The position numbers and the translations under genes are program-made. From contig DAOTYE010000066.1 of the NCBI GenBank assembly GCA_034434915.1, forward strand, positions 1 to 27,293: 27,293 bases of DNA. The letters run 5' to 3'. The stretch is from DAOTYE01 sp034434915 (GTDB lineage Bacteria; Chloroflexota; Dehalococcoidia; Dehalococcoidales; RBG-16-60-22). Under the pieces are notes generated by a model, which was not told where the DNA came from, made no database searches, and saw nothing but the letters and a program-made list of their open reading frames with translations. This document shows, piece after piece, positions 1-7,676 of this stretch; within the stretch, counting starts at the first letter, position 1, and every line of letters begins with the position of its first letter.

Positions 1-127
1 TCATCTTTCTCAAGCACCAGCCGCAAATCGTATAATGTCCGATTCCGTGTGGTGTTCTCTCGGTATAGTCCGGGCCGATTAAGATACCACACGACTCGCA
101 ATGTAACCCGTCCACTGGCTTGGCCAT
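1..127 (-). CDS. Small zinc-binding protein, 3' end outside window (partial)
   Basis: This is the N-terminal 42 codons of a small protein that runs off the left edge. I see two Cys pairs, C10-x-x-C13 (CESC) and C35-x-x-C38 (CGWC), about 21 residues apart, as in a treble-clef or zinc-ribbon metal site. The ATG at 127 lies 6 nt after the recombinase stop on the same strand. A GGGAG motif lies further upstream than ideal. The spacing suggests co-transcription with the recombinase, so it may be an accessory gene of the same element. I do not recognise the family and the C-terminus is not visible. The reading frame is short, so the call rests on the Cys pattern and the tight spacing. Confidence 0.5.
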   Translation of the reverse strand, partial: MAKPVDGLHCESCGILIGPDYTERTPHGIGHYTICGWCLRKM

Positions 128-133
128 AGTGCG

Positions 134-1084
134 TCAACTCTTGTCTCCCAGCAGGTGTTTGCCATTTCCTTCATTTGCATCTTGACTGGACTTCCTTGCT
201 TTCAGTATCTCTTCCGCTTCTCTAAGGGCTTCCGTGGCAAAGAGGTTCTCCCGAGCGGCAGCATGAGCTGCCTTGAGCGGGCTGAATTTTTGGTGCTTCC
301 TGACAATGTCAGTGAGATTGAGCGAGGCATATTTCTGGGTCGTTTTAACGTCGGTATGTCCCATTATCTCCTGCAGGGAGCGCAGGTCGCCGCCCTGGAC
401 AAGAAAGTTTTTTCCGAACGCGTGGCGTAAACGGTGTGAGCCAAGCTTCGGCCCCTTGATGGCAGCCCTCTCCATGTACTTGCGGACAATTCGGTAGATA
501 CTGAACCTTGAGATAGGATTACCGTGGTCATCATGAAATACGTAATCGTCGCTGCTCTCGGCGGCAAGCCGAAGAAGGAGTTCTTTGGTCTCTTCACTGA
601 TGGGCACCTCGCGCCAGCCTGTCTTGCCTTGAACGATGATGGTCTCCTGCTTGATGTTATGCTTCAATAGGGAGCAGACCTCGCCGGCTCTCACCGCAGT
701 GTCGATTATGAGGTTCAGAAGTGCTCTGTCCCTCAGGCAATCCGCTGGCTGCAGTAGCATCGCTAGTTCACAGAGTTCAAGAGTCGCCATGCGGACCTTT
801 GGGCGGTGGGGTGGAGCGACAAGCTCCATCGGATTAGGAATGCGGTGTCGGAGGCAGATGAATTTGAAGAATGTCTTTAGAGCGTTGAAGGTGTCAAGCT
901 TGGTTACGGGGCTGCCTCGGACGCTGGCCAGAAATTCCTCAACGGGCTCCGGCCGGCGGGGAAAGGCAGCGCAGAACTTCACGAATGGACCAAGTCTGTC
1001 CTCATACCACTCAATAGCCCTAGGGCTGAGGTTTGCCGAGATGCGGCTGTTGATGAATTCACGAAACGCCTGTTCTGTCCTCAT
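134..1084 (-). CDS. Tyrosine recombinase / phage-type integrase (XerC/D-like)
   Basis: Site-specific recombinase of the tyrosine family, which cuts and rejoins DNA through a covalent 3'-phosphotyrosine intermediate. It is 316 aa, complete and of normal length. The N-terminal core-binding (SAM-like) domain spans about residues 1-90. The catalytic domain spans about 100-265 and shows the full active set: R132 (TAVRAGE), K154 (QGKTGW), H217 and R220 (HRLRH), H243 (MGHTDV) and nucleophile Y252 (KYASL). A charged tail of about 50 residues follows. The ATG is preceded by GAGAGG at good spacing. It lies next to tRNA-Pro and a repeat cluster (1143-1296), which suggests an integrated element to its left. 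It could also be a chromosomal recombinase of a small island; no second att copy is visible. Confidence 0.93.
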   Translation of the reverse strand: MRTEQAFREFINSRISANLSPRAIEWYEDRLGPFVKFCAAFPRRPEPVEEFLASVRGSPVTKLDTFNALKTFFKFICLRHRIPNPMELVAPPHRPKVRMATLELCELAMLLQPADCLRDRALLNLIIDTAVRAGEVCSLLKHNIKQETIIVQGKTGWREVPISEETKELLLRLAAESSDDYVFHDDHGNPISRFSIYRIVRKYMERAAIKGPKLGSHRLRHAFGKNFLVQGGDLRSLQEIMGHTDVKTTQKYASLNLTDIVRKHQKFSPLKAAHAAARENLFATEALREAEEILKARKSSQDANEGNGKHLLGDKS

Positions 1085-1142
1085 GGTACAACCTCTCTTC
1101 AGACATTTTTGAGGTTACCATGAGTTCCGACGCCACTCTAGT

Positions 1143-1296
1143 ACCAAAAGTTAGATAACTTTCGTTAGGGTATGCATTGCTCGTATTACCAAAGTTAGAG
1201 GTGGTCTGGGACCGTGGCACTAACTTTAGTGAGCATAACTTTAGTAAGTATTTTTGATAACTAAAGTTAGGGGAGCTACCATAACTTTGGTTAGGG
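1143..1296. repeat. Cluster of seven AAAGTTA/TAACTTT repeats
   Basis: Seven copies of a 7-bp core occur in 154 bp in mixed orientation. AAAGTTA lies within 1143-1154, 1188-1198 and 1259-1270. TAACTTT lies within 1155-1170, 1220-1230, 1235-1245 and 1281-1296. Several extend further: ataactttNgttaggg at 1155-1170 and 1281-1296 matches at 15 of 16 positions, and CTAACTTTAGT (1220) and ACTAAAGTTAG (1260) are exact reverse complements. The cluster fills the space between the recombinase start and the tRNA-Pro promoter. Arrays like this are typical of binding sites for a recombinase (arm-type), its directionality factor or a repressor. That role is inference. Confidence 0.85.
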
Positions 1297-1304
1297 ATTG
1301 GTGA

Positions 1305-1333
1305 TTGCTGCGCTCGTGGATTTGTGCTAGTAT
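1305..1333 (+). promoter_or_regulatory. Promoter of tRNA-Pro
   Basis: A -35 element TTGCTG (1305-1310), a 17-nt spacer, and a -10 element TAGTAT (1328-1333) directly preceded by TGC, which makes an extended -10. Transcription would begin near 1340, just before the mature tRNA 5' end at 1343. The -35 is weak (three matches to TTGACA), but spacing and position fit. Confidence 0.55.
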
Positions 1334-1342
1334 AGGGGGTAC

Positions 1343-1419
1343 CGGGGTGTAGCGCAGCCTGGTAGCGCACCTGAATGGGGTTCAGGTGGCCGGCGGTTCA
1401 AATCCGCCCACCCCGACCA
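1343..1419 (+). tRNA. tRNA-Pro (anticodon GGG)
   Basis: A full 77-nt cloverleaf is visible. The acceptor stem CGGGGTG (1343-1349) pairs with CACCCCG (1409-1415), followed by discriminator A and an encoded CCA (1417-1419). The D stem is GCGC/GCGC (1352-1355, 1365-1368). The anticodon stem CCTGA/TCAGG encloses loop ATGGGGT, giving anticodon GGG (1377-1379) with G37. The T stem-loop is GGCGG-TTCAAAT-CCGCC (1392-1408). The C1-G72 pair and G37 are hallmarks of bacterial proline tRNAs. It reads CCC/CCU codons. Confidence 0.97.
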
Positions 1420-1466
1420 ATTGGCTTCAAACCAGATTCAGAAACACTCCCCGGGCGTCATCCGCT

Positions 1467-2126
1467 TCACAGCTTACCTTCCATCCCGGTGCCCTTCAAA
1501 CCGATTGTTGTTCCTGCCCGGTAGGGACAAGGCGCCAATGTGTCTCTCAAAGCTTCACCAAAGGCTTTAAACGCCGCCTCCCAGGTATGGTGACCGTCTT
1601 CCCCGGCAAAAAACTGTATTTGTACCGCACATCCCGCTCCCTGGGCAAAGCCCTCAAAGAACTGTCTTAGAGTGGTGGATAGCGTATCTTCCACATGCTC
1701 CTGTTTTATGCCGGGCACTTCTCCTCTGAAAAAAGTATAAGCCCGGCCATCAAAGGCGAGGGCAACTGCAACCAGCGCCTCATCAAAGGCGACGGTATAG
1801 AAGCCTCTGCCGTTCACTCCTTGGGATTGCCTTGCATCCAGCATTTCACGGATAGCACGCCCTAAGGTCAAGCCGGTATCCTCAGTCATCACGTGGTCAA
1901 GCAGCGGAGCCAGTGTGCTTTTTATGCTTACATCAAGATTGAGACACGCTCGAGAGGCAAGACCGGCAAGCATGTGGCTAAAAAACTTGCTCCCCACATT
2001 TATCTCACCCGGACGCCTTTTCCCATCTTCCACAAGGACATCAATGCGCGATTCCTGTGTCTCGCGAGCAAGAGACACCTTGTTTGGGGAAACAACGCCA
2101 TAAGTAATCCCCAGTTTAGTCTTCAT
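1467..2126 (-). CDS. Divergent HisB-like (imidazoleglycerol-phosphate dehydratase family) protein
   Basis: A 219-aa protein with the HisB fold signature: FFSHML (H51), the DHVMTED block (H78, E82), FDEAL (E116) and GHHTWEAAFKA (H179, H180, E183). HisB dehydrates imidazoleglycerol phosphate in histidine synthesis, using a di-manganese site built from these His and Glu residues. In the usual HHxxED motif the second His is Val79 here, and the usual FxDHML is FFSHML, so one metal ligand appears lost. The start at 2126 is chosen because AAGGAG precedes it by about 10 nt; a longer open frame continues upstream into the SDR gene without a better site. No other his gene is nearby. It is the last gene of an MFS-SDR-HisB-like operon (22-nt gap after the SDR). 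It could be a weakly active HisB or a repurposed paralogue. Confidence 0.75.
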   Translation of the reverse strand: MKTKLGITYGVVSPNKVSLARETQESRIDVLVEDGKRRPGEINVGSKFFSHMLAGLASRACLNLDVSIKSTLAPLLDHVMTEDTGLTLGRAIREMLDARQSQGVNGRGFYTVAFDEALVAVALAFDGRAYTFFRGEVPGIKQEHVEDTLSTTLRQFFEGFAQGAGCAVQIQFFAGEDGHHTWEAAFKAFGEALRDTLAPCPYRAGTTIGLKGTGMEGKL

Positions 2127-2148
2127 ATCATCTTTTCTCCTTGATAAT

Positions 2149-2961
2149 CTACGCTTGATACTGGTTATAAGGCTCTGGATTATTCGTCCCCTGGGCAAAG
2201 CCCCCGTCCACCCTGATATACTCAGCGGTGATGAAGTCAGAAGCGTGGCTTGCCAGGAAAATCACTGCTCCCATAAAATCCGCCGGTTTCCCCCACCTTC
2301 CCATGGGCACTCTCTCTCTGATGAAGCGGTCCACGTTGGGGAATGCCACCCTCACGTTCTTGGTCAGCGGCGTCTCAATCCACCCCGGCAGTATGGCATT
2401 GACCCGGATATTGTCATTGACCCAGGCTAACGCCAGAGAGTAAGTGAGGGATAAAATCCCCATCTTGGAGCAAGCATAGACCAGGACCTTGGGGTTGCCC
2501 AGCAGGCTGGTCATGGAGCCGGTATTGATTATCCTGCCGCCGCCGCTGGCTTTCATTGAGGGGTAGACCGCTTTGGAGCACAGGAACGCCCCGCGCAAAT
2601 TCACGTTCATGATGGCGTCCCATTCCTCCACAGTGTAGTCCTGGGGCAGTTTGCGGATATTGGTGCCGGCGTTATTGATTAAGATGGTGATTTTGCCGAA
2701 CTTGCCCAGCGCCTGTTTGACGCCTGCCTGCACGCTTGTCTCACTTGCCACGTCCATCTTCACACCGAAAGCCTTGACCTTGTAGGTATCCTGAAGCTCC
2801 TTGACCACCTGGGCGGTCTTGGCTTCGTCCCGGGCGGCAATCACGATGTCAGCGCCGGCGGAAGCCAGTCCTTCCGCCATGGCTTTGCCGATACCGCTAT
2901 TGCCGCCGGTGACCAGGGCTACTTCACCCTTGAGACTGAACAGCTCGCTGATATTCACCAT
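2149..2961 (-). CDS. Short-chain dehydrogenase/reductase (SDR), gluconate 5-dehydrogenase-like
   Basis: A classical cytosolic SDR, 270 aa, which oxidises or reduces an alcohol/carbonyl substrate with NAD(P). Visible motifs are the nucleotide-binding TGGNSGIG (18-25), NNAG (96-99), catalytic S149, and Y162-x-x-x-K166 in YACSK, followed by the usual PG region and a C-terminal VDGG. An Arg in AARDE at the end of strand 2 may favour NADP, which is tentative. AGGAGG lies 8 nt before the ATG at 2961. It is 30 nt after the MFS gene and 22 nt before the HisB-like gene, so the three are probably co-transcribed. The substrate cannot be read from sequence; similarity in style is closest to 2-keto-gluconate/gluconate 5-dehydrogenases. 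Confidence 0.9.
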   Translation of the reverse strand: MVNISELFSLKGEVALVTGGNSGIGKAMAEGLASAGADIVIAARDEAKTAQVVKELQDTYKVKAFGVKMDVASETSVQAGVKQALGKFGKITILINNAGTNIRKLPQDYTVEEWDAIMNVNLRGAFLCSKAVYPSMKASGGGRIINTGSMTSLLGNPKVLVYACSKMGILSLTYSLALAWVNDNIRVNAILPGWIETPLTKNVRVAFPNVDRFIRERVPMGRWGKPADFMGAVIFLASHASDFITAEYIRVDGGFAQGTNNPEPYNQYQA

Positions 2962-2991
2962 AAGCTTACTCCTCCTCGGTCTTATTATACT

Positions 2992-5052
2992 TCATTTTGA
3001 ATCCGGCTTTTGTTTGGGCGTCTGCAGCTCCGTACGTAGCGCCTCTTTAACCTTTTGCACCGCTTCCGGACCAGCGGCTTGCGCGGCTTCCAGTGCACCA
3101 ATTGAGGCTTTCACCACGGCTGATTCTTCACTCACGCCAGCCTGTTTTGCCAGTTCTCTGGCGGCTTTGATTGCCTGAATGGTCGCCGCGGTCAGGTTGC
3201 CTTTCATTTCAATCGCCGCTTGCACAATACCCTGACTGGCACCCTGTATACCGCTTAGCGGGTCCACCCCGGCTTTGCTTGATGCTTTGACCACACTGGC
3301 AGTTAACGGGGCGAGCTCATTATCAGCCAGAACGGGCTTCTCTCCGGCACCATGCATTGCGCCACGTGCCACTTCACGGGTAATCTGAACGCCGTGAGCT
3401 TTCGCCTCTTCCTTTGAGCTGAAGACCGTGCTCAAGCTATCTTGCAATGCCTTGACCAGCCGTTTGGTTATCTTGTGACCTCGTATCGCCGCGGTAGTTG
3501 CCGCCTTTGCCGCCTCTGCAATCTGGAAAGCGGCGACGCCGATGGCGGCATCAAGGCCGGGTACCGGAATCTTCTTGATGTACCCGAAGGGAAAGTTACT
3601 GAACAGATTGTATCCGGGGACAGAGCTAAAGGGGCGTGAGATTTCTCGGGTCGGCAGCATCAGAGACTCTAATATGACTTCACGGCTGACCTCCCCCTTC
3701 TCATGAATGGTAGCCAGTATGCCCAATATCATCAAGCCAACTAAGAAGGAAATTACGAAGAGAAAGTCAAGACCGGTCAAGCTCATAGCCGCGCGTATTG
3801 AGATAACTGGGTCATTCCATGTAAGGGTGAGGTCCAGATTTCGGGCGCTGAAAAAATCGCCCAGCAAACCTCCACAGAGTGGCCCAAGCCCCGTCCCGAG
3901 ATTGGTCGCGAGCGACGCATTGGCAAGATATGAAGTGGCTTCACCCTCTGGCGCCAGCTTCAGTCCGATGGTGCCAATGGTTAAGGTTATGCCGGCATTG
4001 GCAATCCCGGCAAAGACATGTAGGATGCTCAGTAGTGGCAGGCTGAGCAAATAGTTATTCGGCACATCGGTGAATGTCCAGCCGAAGATTACCAGGAGAT
4101 AGAGGGATGCGCACAGAGAAAGCACGGTCTTATTGCTGAACCGGTCCACAAATCTGCCCCAGATGCGCAGGAAGCTGATATTGAATAGCTGGCTCAGGAC
4201 GCTCAGCCCGATGACCCAGGACAGTGGCAAGCCGAGACGTTTGAGCATGTAGACCGCAAAAAACGGAATCGCCAAATTAGAGGCAAAACTCCAGAAAAAC
4301 AAGAATTGAATCAATTGCCTGAAGTTGCGGTTGCGGAACGGTGCACTGAGCCTTTCCCAGATAGACGGCTGAGTGCCGGGCACTGCCTGCATTAGCGGTT
4401 CAGGCATAAGCGCCAGAAAGAGCAGGCTTGCCATGCCCAGGAAAAGGGCACCGAAAAGAAGCACGTATGAGTAGCCGAAGATGCTTTCATAACCGGTCTT
4501 CTTTCCCTGCCAGAAATCCACGAAGAGCGCCGCCCCCAGGCTGAAAACCACTGCCACCATCGTGGATAGCATTAGCCGCCTTGAGAAACTGCGTCCCAGC
4601 ACTTCCTGTGGAATCAGGTCTCTTATCCAGCCGTTCCAGGCGCAGTTGCCCACTGCCGCCATCAGTCCGCGCAGTCCCATAAGGACCAGAAGTAGAGAGA
4701 TTGCCAGCGGGCTTGGTGCCCTTACCAAGAAAGGGATGACGGCAATGATAAACCAGGTAAGCTGAGCTGGTATTGAAGTGAACAGAGTGATGGCTTTCCG
4801 TCTCCTGATTTTCTCCACCAGCCAGATAGAGGGAAGCTGGAGCATTTGCGTGAGGAAAGGCAAAGCCGCCAGAATGCCGATTTGCATGTTATTGGCACCC
4901 AGTGCCAGCGCAAAGGCGGCAAGAAAACCGCTGGTGGTGATGCTGAATAGACCCAGGGCGGTCATCCCTTCAAGGGAAAACCAGAGAATGCCGCGCGAGC
5001 GCTCGCTATCTGTGATGATTGGGCGCGGTCTCCAGAATGAAAACAGGTCCAA
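2992..5052 (-). CDS. MFS transporter with 237-residue alanine-rich C-terminal extension
   Basis: Major facilitator superfamily membrane protein, 686 aa against a family norm of about 400-450. Residues 1-449 hold about 12 hydrophobic helices. The helix 2-3 loop VEKIRRRKAI resembles the conserved cytoplasmic basic motif. Residues 450-686 are cytosolic and rich in Ala, Lys and Glu, with repeat-like helical segments (around GVDPLSGIQGASQGIVQAA and AARELAKQAGVSEESA). I know of no transport function for this tail. The start is a TTG at 5052 with only a weak A/G-rich upstream stretch. The first ATG (MTALGLFS) is 28 residues in and would cut into helix 1, so TTG is preferred. It heads the operon with the SDR and HisB-like genes. 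The transported substrate is unknown. Confidence 0.85.
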   Translation of the reverse strand: MDLFSFWRPRPIITDSERSRGILWFSLEGMTALGLFSITTSGFLAAFALALGANNMQIGILAALPFLTQMLQLPSIWLVEKIRRRKAITLFTSIPAQLTWFIIAVIPFLVRAPSPLAISLLLVLMGLRGLMAAVGNCAWNGWIRDLIPQEVLGRSFSRRLMLSTMVAVVFSLGAALFVDFWQGKKTGYESIFGYSYVLLFGALFLGMASLLFLALMPEPLMQAVPGTQPSIWERLSAPFRNRNFRQLIQFLFFWSFASNLAIPFFAVYMLKRLGLPLSWVIGLSVLSQLFNISFLRIWGRFVDRFSNKTVLSLCASLYLLVIFGWTFTDVPNNYLLSLPLLSILHVFAGIANAGITLTIGTIGLKLAPEGEATSYLANASLATNLGTGLGPLCGGLLGDFFSARNLDLTLTWNDPVISIRAAMSLTGLDFLFVISFLVGLMILGILATIHEKGEVSREVILESLMLPTREISRPFSSVPGYNLFSNFPFGYIKKIPVPGLDAAIGVAAFQIAEAAKAATTAAIRGHKITKRLVKALQDSLSTVFSSKEEAKAHGVQITREVARGAMHGAGEKPVLADNELAPLTASVVKASSKAGVDPLSGIQGASQGIVQAAIEMKGNLTAATIQAIKAARELAKQAGVSEESAVVKASIGALEAAQAAGPEAVQKVKEALRTELQTPKQKPDSK

Positions 5053-5097
5053 CTTCTTTTTCTAATTCTCTAATCGTTAAAGCAGAGATTTGCTGAC

Positions 5098-5125
5098 TTG
5101 CACACTGCTTTTGAACAGGTATACT
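5098..5125 (+). promoter_or_regulatory. Candidate promoter for the PatB-like gene
   Basis: A -35 element TTGCAC (5098-5103), a 16-nt spacer and a -10 element TATACT (5120-5125, five of six matches to TATAAT). This would give a leader of about 140 nt before the gene at 5276. It lies in the 223-bp divergent gap between the MFS and PatB-like genes. Confidence 0.45.
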
Positions 5126-5134
5126 TAATATACC
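5118..5134. promoter_or_regulatory. Inverted repeat overlapping the -10: candidate operator
   Basis: A perfect 6-5-6 inverted repeat, GGTATA-CTTAA-TATACC, covers the predicted -10 hexamer. A dimeric repressor bound here would block transcription of the PatB-like gene. Its position in a divergent gap would also allow control of the MFS operon. No regulator gene is adjacent, so the binding protein is unknown. Confidence 0.45.
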
Positions 5135-5275
5135 ATAAACCTGGCCAGAAATTCATGGAACCTGATAACACCGTTTATACGCTTCACACGGGCGGGACAG
5201 TCCATCTGTTTCGTAGTAAAATAGTGGAAAACGCGCCCTGAAACGCCCGATTCTGCGCGGAATGGAGAAGCCGGT

Positions 5276-6469
5276 ATGCAGTATGATTTTGACCGGATAT
5301 ACCCCAGGCAAAACACTGATTGCGTTAAGTGGGACAGTCTGAGGGCTGTCTTCGGGACGGAAGACGTGCTTCCCATGTGGGTGGCGGATATGGACTTTCC
5401 CGTTGCCAGACCGATTATTGAAGCACTGAAGAAACGGACTGAGCATGAAATCTATGGCTATTCCCAGCCCGGTCCCGGCTTAATGAAAGCCATTATTGAG
5501 CGCTTCAAGAGGAAGTTTAACTGGCAAATAAAGCCGGAGTGGGTAGTTTTTACGCCGGGTGTCATCCCGGCGGTCAATATCGCCATAAGGGCGCTCACCC
5601 ACCCCGGCGATGAAGTCATACTGCAGGAACCGGTCTACTACCCCTTTTTCCCGGCGGTGAAGCAGAACGGCTGTCAGGTGGCGACCAATCAATTGAAGCT
5701 CATAGATGGGCACTATGAAATGGATTTTGCTGATCTGGAGCAAAAGTTCCGCCCCGCCATCGGCATGCGTGAGACCCCCAGCCGGGCAAAGGCTATTATT
5801 CTCTGCAATCCGCATAACCCCACCGGACGGGTCTGGAAACCGGATGAGCTGAGGCAGATGGGAGAGATTGTCATCAGGCACGGGGCGACCGTGATTTCAG
5901 ATGAAGTCCATTGTGAAATCAGGTTTCAGGGCAATGAGCATACGCCGTTTGCTATTATTTCCAGGGAGTTTGAGCAAAACTGTATCATCTGCATGGCGCC
6001 CAGCAAGACCTTCAATCTCGCCGGTCTGCAGGCTTCCTCCATCATTATCCCGAACGATAAACTGCGCGCTCGTTTCAATGAAGCTAGAGGCGGCATCCCC
6101 GGTCCGAACCTCTTCGGACTGGTGGCGATGGAGGCGGCTTATCGTTATGGCGATGAGTGGCTGGAACAGCTGCTGGACTACCTCCAAAAGAACCTGGATT
6201 TTGCGCTGGAGTATTTCCGCCAGAAAATTCCAAAAATCAAGCCAATCAAGCCCCAGGGCACCTATTTGCTCTGGCTTGACTGCCGGCCGCTGGGCATGGA
6301 CGATATGACGCTGAGGCGTTTCATGAGGGAAAAAGCCAGAGTGGGGCTTGATGACGGCTTCGTCTTTGGTGCCGGCGGCTCGGGCTTCCAGAGGATGAAC
6401 ATCGCCTGCCCAAGAAGCATACTCCAGGAAGCCCTGCGCAGAATTGAAGCCGCCGTGAACTCAGTCTAA
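5276..6469 (+). CDS. patB: PatB/MalY-type aminotransferase-fold C-S lyase (cystathionine beta-lyase-like)
   Basis: PLP-dependent fold-type I enzyme, 397 aa, full length. The N-terminal signature MWVADMDF (34-41) is diagnostic of the PatB/MalY branch, which cleaves the C-S bond of cystathionine or cysteine conjugates to pyruvate, ammonia and a thiol. Further motifs are CNPHNPTG (177-184), the PLP-pyridine Asp in ISDEVH (D209), Schiff-base Lys K244 in APSKTFN, and the C-terminal RMNIACPR with the carboxylate-binding Arg. GGAG lies 8 nt upstream of the ATG. It is a single gene, divergent from the MFS operon, with a candidate operator at its promoter. Some homologues act as true aminotransferases or regulators (MalY), so the substrate is uncertain. 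Confidence 0.9.
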   Translation: MQYDFDRIYPRQNTDCVKWDSLRAVFGTEDVLPMWVADMDFPVARPIIEALKKRTEHEIYGYSQPGPGLMKAIIERFKRKFNWQIKPEWVVFTPGVIPAVNIAIRALTHPGDEVILQEPVYYPFFPAVKQNGCQVATNQLKLIDGHYEMDFADLEQKFRPAIGMRETPSRAKAIILCNPHNPTGRVWKPDELRQMGEIVIRHGATVISDEVHCEIRFQGNEHTPFAIISREFEQNCIICMAPSKTFNLAGLQASSIIIPNDKLRARFNEARGGIPGPNLFGLVAMEAAYRYGDEWLEQLLDYLQKNLDFALEYFRQKIPKIKPIKPQGTYLLWLDCRPLGMDDMTLRRFMREKARVGLDDGFVFGAGGSGFQRMNIACPRSILQEALRRIEAAVNSV

Positions 6470-6666
6470 AGCAGAGACCCAGCTGTCTTTTGTGTTATTG
6501 TCTTCTCCGTGCTTCAGCTTTAATAGTATGCCTGTGTCACTCTGAACTTAGCGCTGAGTCTTATGGTGGAGTGCCTATGACATACCCCGCCTCACCCCGA
6601 GCCTCTTCATTACCCCGTTACTCAGAATGACTGCCAGAAAATGTGCCCCTGAGCCAGGCGGGGCAA

Positions 6667-7068
6667 TCAGGCTTTCTTGGCAGAGCCGGAAACGGGATAA
6701 ATCTTCGTTATCTCTCTGAGGGCAGTAAAGAGAGTGAGGTTAAGTTTTTGGAGGGAGGAATTGGCCTCTCTGAGGGCGTGGATATAGTCAGAGATTTCCC
6801 TGCTCTTGATTTCCACCTGATATTTTTTGGCGGCGGCCTCAATAATAGAGATAGCATCTTCTCTGATGAGGCCATAAAGCTCTTTACCTTGGATATGGGC
6901 TACCGCTCTGGCTTTTTCTCTGGATCTTTTTTCCCTGTCTCTGAACTCCCGGTATTTCCCTGGGTCAGCAATGAAGAAGTCTAACAAGCCTACTATGGCG
7001 AAAGCAAAGAGGAGACGCCCGGAGTAGACTGACAATCCAGAGCCGCTAAAGCCCAAGCCGAAGGACAA
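6667..7068 (-). CDS. Hypothetical membrane-anchored helical protein, start uncertain
   Basis: I do not recognise this protein. From a TTG start it is 133 aa: a hydrophobic helix (about residues 18-34, LLFAFAIVGLLDFFI), then a basic, charged helical region (KYREFRDREKRSREK) and a C-terminal amphipathic part. The same frame stays open upstream to a TAA at 7177-7179. The extra residues include a second hydrophobic stretch (GWVIANHILVSLHIAI), so the intact protein may have had a two-helix hairpin. No ATG or GTG with a good ribosome site is visible in that extension, so the 5' end may be damaged or may use a rare start. It lies between PatB and a region with no clear gene. Confidence 0.5.
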   Translation of the reverse strand: MSFGLGFSGSGLSVYSGRLLFAFAIVGLLDFFIADPGKYREFRDREKRSREKARAVAHIQGKELYGLIREDAISIIEAAAKKYQVEIKSREISDYIHALREANSSLQKLNLTLFTALREITKIYPVSGSAKKA

Positions 7069-7180
7069 TACACTTGAGGTAATCGCAATGTGGAGAGATA
7101 CCAGGATATGGTTGGCAATTACCCAGCCCTTTTCCAGGTATGATTTAGGGGGGTCAGCAGATTCAGAAAGAAGCTTTTAT

Positions 7181-7611
7181 TTCAATTGATTTCTTGCCTA
7201 TCGCAAAGGATAAGATGCTACTGAGTGCCTTGACTACGCTCAATTTTCTGATTATTCCTGTTCACTTTCTAGTATTTCTGCATACAGAGTTAAAGCAAAT
7301 CAGTCTGGGAACTTCGTTGTCTTAAGCAGGCTTACATGAGGCGATAAACATCAAAGTACCGTATGAATTACGGATAAAACAACCGGAGATGTCAAACGGG
7401 ACCGGTGCTCTTCTGTGCGGTGCCGTCGCGCCGGGTACTGGCATTTCATGGTGAAGAAATGCAGTTTTACACAGTCCGCTACTCTCCATGATGCCAATCA
7501 GACCGGCATAGTCCGGGACGGAAAGGTGGTAGACGCCGTTGCTCACCGCGTAAAGATGATAAAAGCCCTCTCTTTATCCCTGAAAGGAAAAGGTTAAGGG
7601 GAGTAAAAGCC
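7181..7611. other. Gene-poor stretch
   Basis: About 430 bp in which I find no convincing gene. There are short open frames on both strands, including one of 74 codons on the minus strand (7322-7546) that starts at GTG without a ribosome site, and a 35-codon frame just upstream of the membrane hypothetical. None shows a recognisable motif. The stretch may hold decayed coding sequence. Confidence 0.4.
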
Positions 7612-7646
7612 GTATGCCAGGACCTTCTGTCTCAGCCCTGGCATAC
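7612..7646 (-). terminator. Probable intrinsic terminator after the coiled-coil gene
   Basis: A perfect 10-bp stem, GTATGCCAGG/CCTGGCATAC (7612-7621 and 7637-7646), has a 15-nt loop and lies 30 bp past the stop at 7677. Read on the minus strand it is followed by GGCTTTTACT. The loop is long and the T run short, so the call is moderate. Confidence 0.5.
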
Positions 7647-7676
7647 TCAGTGAAATGGGGTTGCAGGGAGGGAATG

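Noticed and set aside
1343..1419. tRNA-Pro 3' end as a proven att site
   Set aside because: No second copy of the tRNA end is visible within the window, so an att pair cannot be claimed.
5155..5241. 28-codon frame (starting MEPDNTVY) in the patB leader, a possible leader peptide
   Set aside because: There is no Shine-Dalgarno before its ATG and no attenuator hairpin, so there is no positive support.
7322..7546. 74-codon minus-strand frame in the gene-poor stretch
   Set aside because: It has a GTG start without a ribosome site, no recognisable motif and a stop shortly upstream. It looks like chance or decayed sequence.
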